From Weeksella massiliensis (GTDB lineage: Bacteria; Bacteroidota; Bacteroidia; Flavobacteriales; Weeksellaceae), in assembly GCA_000751595.1 (NCBI GenBank), contig CCMH01000004.1, forward strand, positions 271,590 through 335,589: 64,000 bases of DNA, read 5' to 3'. The notes beneath the pieces are model-generated. The model was not told the DNA's origin and searched no databases. It saw only the letters and a program-made list of their open reading frames with translations. Positions 28,117 through 34,623 of this stretch are shown piece by piece. A program made the translations under genes and the position numbers. The first letter of the stretch is position 1. Each line of letters starts with the position of its first letter.

Positions 28117-28273
28117 TTAATCTAAATTTTCTAAGCCCCAATGATTCTGTACGATTTCTATTGCATTGCCAACAGCATCGCTTAATACCACAATAAAATC
28201 ATCTGTATTGGCAATGGATAAGCTAAATTTAATCGCTTCTACTTCCTTTGAAATAACGATATAAAGAAATTGT
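28117..28273 (-). pseudogene. C-terminal remnant of a Mur-ligase/cyanophycin-synthetase-like gene
   Basis: A 51-codon open frame without a start codon, ending TAA at 28117-28119. It reads ...EAIKFSLSIANTDDFIVVLSD... AIEIVQNHWGLENLD. The spacing of EAI(x)FxLxxAxxxDxIVVLSD matches the extreme C-terminus of cyanophycin synthetase and related Mur ligases. The 5' side is cut off by the hairpin-repeat cluster starting at 28278. The family call rests on a short stretch. Confidence 0.45.
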
Positions 28274-28277
28274 TATA

Positions 28278-28440
28278 ACCCTGAGCGTGGTCGAAGTGCA
28301 ACCACCTAAAAAAACGAAGTCGAAGTGCGGTCACTGGGTTTCGACTCCGCTCAACCACCTTGACCCCCTGAGCCGTCCCCTGAGCCGTCCCCTGAGCGAA
28401 GTCGAAGGGTAGTCGAAGGGTAGCCGAAGGGAAGTCAAAG
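28278..28440. repeat. Cluster of GAGCGNAGTCGA hairpin repeats (copy 2)
   Basis: The same element as at 24152-24404: CCCTGAGCGTGGTCGA, GGTTTCGACTCCGCTCAACC, tandem CCCTGAGCCGT units and CCCTGAGCGAAGTCGAAGGG. A block of about 70 bp (about 28295-28363) is nearly identical to 24279-24347, differing at a few positions. The last 40 bp decay into GTAGTCGAAGGGTAGCCGAAGGG units. Confidence 0.85.
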
Positions 28441-28451
28441 GGAATAAATTT

Positions 28452-29996
28452 TTAAGAATCTTTTTTCTTTCCTACTTCTGAAATATTAGGCTGCACTACA
28501 CGATACATATCATGTCGGCGATCTTTCAGAGTTTTTACAGTTCCGTATTCGTGCAAATCTTTCAGCGCGTACAAATCAACATCGGTAATCAAAACCATTT
28601 CTGTATTTGGGGTTGCTTCTGATTTTACTCCATTGGTAGGAAAAGCAAAATCCGATGGCGTGAAAACAGCCGATTGAGAAAACTGAATATCCATATTATT
28701 CACGCGCGGTAGGTTTCCTACCGAACCAGCAATCGCCACATAACATTCGTTTTCGATCGCGCGTGCTTGGGCACAACTTCTTACGCGTGTATAACCGTTT
28801 TGGGTATCGGTCATGAAAGGGACAAACAATATTTGCATTCCTTGATCAGCTAAAATACGAGCTGCTTCAGGAAATTCGACATCATAACAAATCAATAATC
28901 CAATCTTGCCGCAATCGGTATCAAAAACTTTTATATCATTTCCTCCTACCATTCCATAATAACGGAATTCATTAGGCGTGATGTGCATTTTGCTGTACGA
29001 ATCGAGTTGCCCGTTTCGATGACACAAAAACGAAGTGTTGTACAACAATTCATTTTCGATCGTCGGCATAGAACCTGCAATAATATTAACGTTGTATGAG
29101 ATGGCAAATTCTTGAATTTTCTTCACAATTTCATCCGTCAACTCGGCCAAACGGTTCATGGCTTCAACTTCTTTCAGGTGATTGTACGGACTCATGAGTG
29201 GCGTATTGAAAAACTCTGGAAACAAAAGGAAATCGGCTCCATAATCACTCACCGTCTGCACGAAAAATTCTACCTGTTCGTAGAAATCTTGTAAATCTCT
29301 AAAAGAACGCATCTGCCATTGTACCAAGCCCAAGCGTGTAATTCTCTTGGTAGGAGAACTCGATTTCAAGTGGGGCTCGTAATAGATATTATTCCATTCG
29401 AGAAGCGTGGCATACTCCATCGATTCGGTATCATCTTTCAGATAGTTTTTTAATATTTTCTTTACATGAAAATCATTCGCCAATTGAAACGTCAAAGTAG
29501 AATCGATGATTTCTTTTCTTTTTACTTTGTCAACGTATTCTCTTGGAGTAAATTCAGCTGCATATTTATGATAATTCGGAATTCTTCCTCCAGCAATGAT
29601 TGATTTCAAATTCAATTCCTCACACAATTCTTTTCGTACGTCGTATAACCTCCTACCTAAACGCAATTGACGATATTGTGGATGCACAAAAATTTCTATT
29701 CCATACAAGATATCACCATCGGGATCGTGTTTCGTAAACTTACCATTCGAAGTTATTTCATCATAATTTGATGTATTGAGATTTACTTTTTTCGAGTTCA
29801 CGATTATAGCCAAAGCAGAAGCCACTACTTTCCCATCAACTTCTACACAAAATTGTCCTTCTGGGAAAATACGCAACAATTCGAGTATATCTTCGCGTTG
29901 CCAATCTTCTTCATCGATGTTTTTATAAGCTTCTTGTTCCGATTGCAAAAGATCTTCGTAATCCTCAATCGTTAAGCGTCTAACTTGTATATCCAT
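28452..29996 (-). CDS. GNAT acetyltransferase-carbon-nitrogen hydrolase fusion
   Basis: A 514-residue two-domain protein from the ATG at 29996 (MDIQVRRLTIEDYEDLLQ). Residues 1-210 are a GNAT domain (VHPQYRQLRLGRRLYDVRKE is the acetyl-CoA loop). Residues about 220-500 are a nitrilase-type hydrolase with the catalytic Glu-Lys-Cys in FLLFPEFFNTP, YSKMHITPNE and GLLICYDVEFPEAARI. Such fusions occur widely; the substrate (an amide or nitrile) is unknown. The gene follows the tyrS gene on the same strand at a distance of 108 bp. Confidence 0.85.
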   Translation of the reverse strand: MDIQVRRLTIEDYEDLLQSEQEAYKNIDEEDWQREDILELLRIFPEGQFCVEVDGKVVASALAIIVNSKKVNLNTSNYDEITSNGKFTKHDPDGDILYGIEIFVHPQYRQLRLGRRLYDVRKELCEELNLKSIIAGGRIPNYHKYAAEFTPREYVDKVKRKEIIDSTLTFQLANDFHVKKILKNYLKDDTESMEYATLLEWNNIYYEPHLKSSSPTKRITRLGLVQWQMRSFRDLQDFYEQVEFFVQTVSDYGADFLLFPEFFNTPLMSPYNHLKEVEAMNRLAELTDEIVKKIQEFAISYNVNIIAGSMPTIENELLYNTSFLCHRNGQLDSYSKMHITPNEFRYYGMVGGNDIKVFDTDCGKIGLLICYDVEFPEAARILADQGMQILFVPFMTDTQNGYTRVRSCAQARAIENECYVAIAGSVGNLPRVNNMDIQFSQSAVFTPSDFAFPTNGVKSEATPNTEMVLITDVDLYALKDLHEYGTVKTLKDRRHDMYRVVQPNISEVGKKKDS

Positions 29997-30104
29997 GGTA
30001 AAAATTTGTTTAAAAAGTTTGAGTTTATTTTTCTCAAAAAATTTATCCAAACTTATAAAAAAAGCATGGATAAATTATCTTTTTTCGTTCCGAAAATCCT
30101 TTTT

Positions 30105-31313
30105 CTATGAATTGGTTAATTCGTAAAATGTTCTTTTCCCGATTTTTATTTTCATTCCTGTTTGCAAAACAATTGCTTCATTGGCATCTTCTTTCTTTTC
30201 GTTGTCAATTTGGACTCCACCACCTTCGATCAATCGACGAACTGCCGAACGAGAACTATCACTTTTTAGTTGATGACACAAATCCAACAAACTCAACTGA
30301 TTGTTTTCTATGTTTTGTAATGAATTGATGGTCACAGGTTCGAACACTTTCTCATCAAAGTTTTTGTTCTGAAATTGTGTACTGAAAAACTCCTCTGCTC
30401 CTTCTGCTGCTTGTGCATCATGGTATTGAGTAATAATATTTTTCGCTACCAATTTCTTGATTTCCATCGGATTTTCTCCCGAAGCAATTCTAATTTTCAA
30501 TTGTTCTTTTTCTTCGATAGAAAAGTCTGTAGCCAAGTTGATATATTCTTCTAACAAATCATCTGGAATCGACATGGTTTTACCGAACATTTCGTTTGGT
30601 TCATCAGTAAGTCCGATAATGTTATTCATCGATTTACTCATTTTTTCTTTCCCATCTAAACCACGTAACAACGGCATACACATCACAATTTGCGGCGAAA
30701 CCTCATAAGATTCTTGCAATTGACGTCCCATAGTACAATTGAATAATTGATCGGTTCCACCCATCTCGATATCCGCTTCAATTTGGGTAGAATCATACCC
30801 CTGCAAAATCGGGTAAACCAACTCGTGCATTGCAATTGGTGTATTTTCGGTAAAACGTTTATTAAAATCATTTCTATGCATCAATTGTGCAACCGTTACA
30901 CGAGATAACAACTCGATAATAGCCGAAAAACTCAACGCATCTAACCAAGTAGAATTGTACACAATTTTTGTTTTCTCTACATCGATAATTTTAGACAACT
31001 GATCGATATAGGTTTGTGCATTATGCTGCACTTGTTCTGCACTCAAGGGTTTTCTTGCTTTGTTTTTTCCGGTCGGATCACCAATACGCGCGGTGAAACT
31101 TCCTACCAAAATCACCACTTGATGTCCTAAATCTTGAAACTGTTTCAACTTCTTCAAAACCACCGCATGCCCCAAATGCAAATCAGGTGCCGTCGGGTCG
31201 AATCCTAATTTGATAATCAATTGACGGTTTTCTTCTTTGGCTTGTTTCAGTTTCTGATCTAATCCATTTTCGGGTAGAATAATCTCTACATTTTCTTTTA
31301 ATTTTTCTATCAT
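30105..31313 (-). CDS. tyrS: Tyrosyl-tRNA synthetase
   Basis: A 402-residue class I synthetase from the ATG at 31313 (MIEKLKENVEIILPENG). It has the HIGH-type motif PDLHLGHAVVLKKL, GFDPTAPD, LQGYDSTQIEADIEMGGTDQLFN for tyrosine and ATP binding, and the KMSKS loop (GKEKMSKSMNN). The C-terminal S4-like RNA-binding domain (RRLIEGGGVQID) is present. The HLGH variant and ALSF/ILQGYD pattern fit the TyrZ-like bacterial branch. It is controlled by a 180-nt leader holding a peptide ORF and terminator (described separately). The longer ORF to 31361 would start inside the terminator. Confidence 0.95.
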   Translation of the reverse strand: MIEKLKENVEIILPENGLDQKLKQAKEENRQLIIKLGFDPTAPDLHLGHAVVLKKLKQFQDLGHQVVILVGSFTARIGDPTGKNKARKPLSAEQVQHNAQTYIDQLSKIIDVEKTKIVYNSTWLDALSFSAIIELLSRVTVAQLMHRNDFNKRFTENTPIAMHELVYPILQGYDSTQIEADIEMGGTDQLFNCTMGRQLQESYEVSPQIVMCMPLLRGLDGKEKMSKSMNNIIGLTDEPNEMFGKTMSIPDDLLEEYINLATDFSIEEKEQLKIRIASGENPMEIKKLVAKNIITQYHDAQAAEGAEEFFSTQFQNKNFDEKVFEPVTINSLQNIENNQLSLLDLCHQLKSDSSRSAVRRLIEGGGVQIDNEKKEDANEAIVLQTGMKIKIGKRTFYELTNS

Positions 31314-31345
31314 GTCGATTTCCTTTTTGCTTATTTTATTTCTAT

Positions 31346-31374
31346 AAAAAAACCCAAACATTGCTGTTCGGGTT
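31346..31374 (-). terminator. Leader terminator (attenuator) upstream of tyrS
   Basis: On the minus strand: AACCCGAACA (31374-31365), GCAA loop, TGTTTGGGTT (31360-31351), then a run of T. The 10-bp stem has one G-U pair. The 5' arm CCGAACA (31371-31365) is also perfectly complementary to TGTTCGG at 31429-31423, giving a competing antiterminator. It lies 33 nt before the tyrS start. Confidence 0.8.
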
Positions 31375-31419
31375 GTCTATGAGGTTGTCTATTTCGTAAA
31401 ATCTAAAACATACACACGC

Positions 31420-31494
31420 TTACCGAACATGGAGGTCGGTAGAATAATACTCACTAAAAAATGGTACGCGCAATATGTTATGCATTCTTTTCAT
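31420..31494 (-). CDS. tyrS leader peptide (24 codons)
   Basis: A small ORF on the minus strand: ATG at 31494 (or the in-frame ATG at 31485), stop TAA at 31420-31422. It encodes 24 residues; codons 12-18 read FFSEYYS, so Phe-Phe (12, 13) and Tyr-Tyr (16, 17) stand in tandem. The next codons (19-24) run through a 6-bp hairpin TACCGA/TCGGTA (31441-31436 with 31426-31421). It is too short for standard gene callers. The arrangement is that of a classic stalling peptide, reading aminoacyl-tRNA(Tyr) charging. Confidence 0.65.
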   Translation of the reverse strand: MKRMHNILRVPFFSEYYSTDLHVR

Positions 31495-31502
31495 TTCGAT
31501 TA

Positions 31503-31510
31503 CAAAGATA
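31503..31510 (-). promoter_or_regulatory. -7 box TATCTTTG for the tyrS leader
   Basis: TATCTTTG on the minus strand, an exact consensus. It places the start site near 31496, just before the leader ATG at 31494, and gives a transcript that spans the leader, terminator and tyrS. Confidence 0.6.
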
Positions 31511-31598
31511 CGGATTTTTTTTATTTCTGATACGATGATGACCTTTCTCATCTACAATTCTATTTTTTTATTCCTAAAAATTATCCGACTTTTGCCTG

Positions 31599-31686
31599 TT
31601 CAATGGGGTGCCAATTCGTTGGCTGAGATGATACCCATGCACCGAGTGCAACACCTGATCCGGATAATGCCGGCGGAGGGATTGAA
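31599..31686 (+). ncRNA. TPP riboswitch (THI element)
   Basis: All core elements are present: GGGGTGCC, GGCTGAGATGATACCC, and ACCTGATCCGGATAATGCCGG followed by GGAGGGA. The closing helix pairs TTCAAT (31599-31604) with ATTGAA (31681-31686). It binds thiamine pyrophosphate. It precedes a PnuC-family transporter by 33 nt. The expression platform is probably translational: TATCATCTC (31691-31699) is the exact complement of the core GAGATGATA (31625-31633), and TCCTG (31698-31702) can pair with CAGGA (31722-31726) around the ATG. Confidence 0.93.
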
Positions 31687-31718
31687 AACTTATCATCTCC
31701 TGTTCTAAAAATAGTATC

Positions 31719-32315
31719 ATGCAGGAAATTTTATCAAAAATCACATGGATGGAATGGCTCGGAGTGGCCTTTTCTGTTGCCCAAGTTCTTTTGGCACGAC
31801 TCAACAAACCAATCAATTATTTGTTCGGAATTGGCGGAATTTCACTCACCCTTTGGGTCATGTTTTCCGCAAAACTCTATGCCGAATTCACCCTCAATAT
31901 TTATTATTTGGTGATGAGTATTTACGGTTGGCTTTTCTGGAAATTTGGCAAACAACAACACGAAGCGCCCATCTCGGCTTCTACAAAAAACGATTGGACC
32001 AAAGTAGTCGGCATCGTCGGCATCAGCTTTCTGATTTTCTATTTCGCACTGACGCATTTTACCAATTCTGATGTGCCTTTGTGGGATTCGCTCGTGAGCG
32101 CATTCGCTTGGGCCGGTATGTGGTTGATGGCGAAACGCAAAATAGAAAATTGGATTTTACTCAACATCAGCAACCTCATCTCTATTCCGCTCATGATTCA
32201 TAAAGATCTTTATCTCTATGCCGTTTTGAGTGCTTTTTTATTTTTGGTGGCTACTTCGGCTTATTTCAAATGGTTAAAACTTCTCAAAAACTCGCCTCAT
32301 GCTATCCGTGAATGA
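31719..32315 (+). CDS. pnuT: PnuT-type thiamine transporter (PnuC family)
   Basis: A 198-residue membrane protein with about seven hydrophobic segments and the PnuC signatures NKPINYLFGIGGI and YYLVMSIYGWLFWKFG. PnuC-family channels import a nicotinamide riboside, riboflavin or thiamine. The TPP riboswitch directly upstream assigns thiamine, the PnuT subgroup. Uptake is followed by pyrophosphorylation in the cell. The gene overlaps the next one (32299) by 17 bp, so the two are translationally coupled. Confidence 0.88.
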   Translation: MQEILSKITWMEWLGVAFSVAQVLLARLNKPINYLFGIGGISLTLWVMFSAKLYAEFTLNIYYLVMSIYGWLFWKFGKQQHEAPISASTKNDWTKVVGIVGISFLIFYFALTHFTNSDVPLWDSLVSAFAWAGMWLMAKRKIENWILLNISNLISIPLMIHKDLYLYAVLSAFLFLVATSAYFKWLKLLKNSPHAIRE

Positions 32316-33300
32316 AATGCGCAACGAATTGTTTCTTGCCGAAACTTTATCCGATAGGATGATATCCGACATTCATCAACAAAAATATTTGCAAATTTGG
32401 GTGCCAAAAATCTATGGCGGACGAGAGCTTTCTTTTGTTGATGGCTTACAACTTTTACAATCTTTAGCCAAGATCGACGGAAGTTTCGGTTGGACGATTA
32501 CCTTATGTTCTGGCGCTCATTATTTTGCCCGAAACCTTTTACCCGCCAAAGCCAAGGAGCTTTTTTCTTCTCCTGATATTTTTGTGGGCGGAAGTGGTTT
32601 GGTAGGTGGAACGGCCGAAAAAACGTCTTCTGGATTTATCCTAAATGGCCAATGGACGCACGCTACGGGCGCTAGTTATCTATCGCATTTTACCCTGAAT
32701 GCGCAACTTACCGAAAACGGACAACCTTGCGTGGATGACAATCAGCAGCCGATAATTCGCTCGTTTATCGTCCCAAAAGAAAAAGTAATCCTTCATCCGT
32801 CTTGGCCTTTTATGGGAATGCGCGCCACGCACACTTACGCTTTTGAAGTAAAAAATGCGGTTATTTCTCCAGAAGATTCGTTTGTGTATGATGTGTTTTA
32901 CACCCAAGATTTAGTCAGTCACTTGCCGTTTCGTTTGTTTGCTGATGCGACTTTGATGGTAAATTATTTGGGCATGTCTGCGCATTTTGCCGAAGAAGCA
33001 GCGAAATACAAATCCAATGAAGAGATTCAGGTTCTGAAAGATTTTGTAGATCAGACTTCAGAAAAGCTGTTGAATTATGCACAACAGAGCGAAAATAGTT
33101 TGATGAATAAGAAAATTATTTCGGTAGAATTTATAGAAGAAGTACATCAATTTTGCACCGATGCTCTACATCATTTAACCCATTTGATGCTGGATGTATA
33201 TTTGATTTTAGGTATGAAGGCCGCAAAAGAAGATGAGGTTTTGCACCAAATATTTCGAGATTTTTTTACAGCTACGCAACATGCCAATTTTAGAAAATAA
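32299..33300 (+). CDS. Acyl-CoA dehydrogenase-like flavoprotein
   Basis: A 333-residue protein of the acyl-CoA dehydrogenase fold: IWVPKIYGGRELSFVDGLQLL, IDGSFGWTITLCSGAHYF, FILNGQWTHATGASYLSHF and SWPFMGMRATHTYAFEV. It is somewhat shorter than standard dehydrogenases (about 380) and resembles the flavin-dependent monooxygenase branch. The C-terminal four-helix region is present but compact. It overlaps pnuT and so lies under the TPP riboswitch; a thiamine-linked role is therefore suggested. The substrate is unknown. The start ATG is 32299; 32317 is a second candidate. Confidence 0.75.
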   Translation: MLSVNEMRNELFLAETLSDRMISDIHQQKYLQIWVPKIYGGRELSFVDGLQLLQSLAKIDGSFGWTITLCSGAHYFARNLLPAKAKELFSSPDIFVGGSGLVGGTAEKTSSGFILNGQWTHATGASYLSHFTLNAQLTENGQPCVDDNQQPIIRSFIVPKEKVILHPSWPFMGMRATHTYAFEVKNAVISPEDSFVYDVFYTQDLVSHLPFRLFADATLMVNYLGMSAHFAEEAAKYKSNEEIQVLKDFVDQTSEKLLNYAQQSENSLMNKKIISVEFIEEVHQFCTDALHHLTHLMLDVYLILGMKAAKEDEVLHQIFRDFFTATQHANFRK

Positions 33301-33334
33301 AAAAAATCAGTTCGATTTCTCGAACTGATTTTTT
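33301..33334. terminator. Bidirectional terminator between pnuT operon and tolC-like gene
   Basis: AAAAAATCAGTTCG / CGAACTGATTTTTT, a 14-bp stem with a 6-nt loop. It starts directly after the TAA codon of the flavoprotein gene and serves the convergent minus-strand efflux operon as well. Confidence 0.9.
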
Positions 33335-33357
33335 GTTCAACGGTTTCTGCTAACATT

Positions 33358-34623
33358 TTAGAAATCGATATCCCAAATTCCAACAGCTCGCTCTAATTCT
33401 ACCAAAGCTTCTGCATAATTCAGCATCGTTTCTAGGTAGTTTTCTTGCAATTCGTTGTACGTTCGTTGCGCATCTAGCACTTCTAGCAAAGACGTATTTC
33501 CGCGTTGGTAACTATAGGTTTTGGCCTCTAAAATGCGTTGTGCTTCCTGCAATAAATTCGCATCAAATTGTTGCACTTGTTTGGCCAAACCTTGGTACAA
33601 TCGATAAGCTTGTTGCACTTGCGTTTTGATTTCTAACGCCAATTGATCGTATGCTTTTTCGACTTGTTGTTTTTCGATTTGAGCAATATTTAATTCATTA
33701 TTTCGACGATTCGAAAACTTAAGCGGAATGGTAATTCCCCCATTGATTTGGGTAAATTTAGGCGAACCCGCATCCAAGTTTCGTACTTCTGCGTTGTGCT
33801 CAATGCCGACCGACAACCCTAAATCGATCGCTCTGTTGGCTTTGGCTAACGCAATATTTTTCTGAGAAATTTCTTTGCTTTGTAAAGCCGCCATCAAATC
33901 GGTACGATTTTCTTGTGCTTTTCTGACCAAATCCTCCAATAAAAATTGACGTGTAAACGAATGAAATTCTCCCGAAACGGCCATTTCATCTTCCCAATTT
34001 TCATTTCCCATCCATAAAAAAAGTCCGTCTGTTGCCGCATTCGCTTCTGCTTCTGCCTGAAAAATTTCATTTAACATGCTTCTTGCTTCCAACAAACTTT
34101 GGTCGGCATCAACTTGCGAAATTTCACCTAATCGGAACCGAATACTATCCGATTCGGCCAGTTTCCGAATCATTTGATACGATTCTTGTTTCAGTTGCAA
34201 CATTTTCTGATGATGCAACGCTTGTAAATAATCGAGTGTGGCGTCGGCTTGTAAATTTCTGAAATAATCGCGCAGTAAAATTTTGGTGAGTTCAGCTTCG
34301 CTTTTAGCCAAATTGATTCGAGCTTTACGTTTCCCACCCAATTCGAGCGTCCAACCCAAACCAGCAGCAAATCCGTATCCCATTTGATTTTTAGCTTCCC
34401 CATTGTCAAAATATTCAAGATTCACTTCCGGATCCTCAAACACATATGCACTTTGCGTTTCGGCGTCGGCAATGGCAATGTTGTATTTTTCTGCCGCATA
34501 CGCAATATTGCTAGATTGTACTTTTTGCATATAATTTTGGTACGATAATGAACTGCTATATTCTTGTGCCGACAGCGTGTATGTCATCAAAACCAAGGCA
34601 AAACTTCCTATATATTTTTTCAT
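33358..34623 (-). CDS. TolC-family outer-membrane efflux protein
   Basis: A 421-residue protein with a signal peptide (KKYIGSFALVLMTYTLSAQ) and long amphipathic helices in the two-fold TolC pattern (DPEVNLEYFDNG, QADATLDYLQALHHQ, YQRGNTSLLEVLDAQRTYNELQ). It should be the outer-membrane channel of a tripartite efflux pump. It overlaps the 3' end of the CusA-like gene by 4 bp and is the last gene of the CusB-CusA-TolC operon. No lipobox is seen. Confidence 0.88.
   Translation of the reverse strand: MKKYIGSFALVLMTYTLSAQEYSSSLSYQNYMQKVQSSNIAYAAEKYNIAIADAETQSAYVFEDPEVNLEYFDNGEAKNQMGYGFAAGLGWTLELGGKRKARINLAKSEAELTKILLRDYFRNLQADATLDYLQALHHQKMLQLKQESYQMIRKLAESDSIRFRLGEISQVDADQSLLEARSMLNEIFQAEAEANAATDGLFLWMGNENWEDEMAVSGEFHSFTRQFLLEDLVRKAQENRTDLMAALQSKEISQKNIALAKANRAIDLGLSVGIEHNAEVRNLDAGSPKFTQINGGITIPLKFSNRRNNELNIAQIEKQQVEKAYDQLALEIKTQVQQAYRLYQGLAKQVQQFDANLLQEAQRILEAKTYSYQRGNTSLLEVLDAQRTYNELQENYLETMLNYAEALVELERAVGIWDIDF

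Noticed and set aside
31314..31500. T-box riboswitch before tyrS
   Set aside because: No T-box sequence (UGGN bulge or AGGGUGG motif); the leader peptide and competing hairpins explain the structure better.
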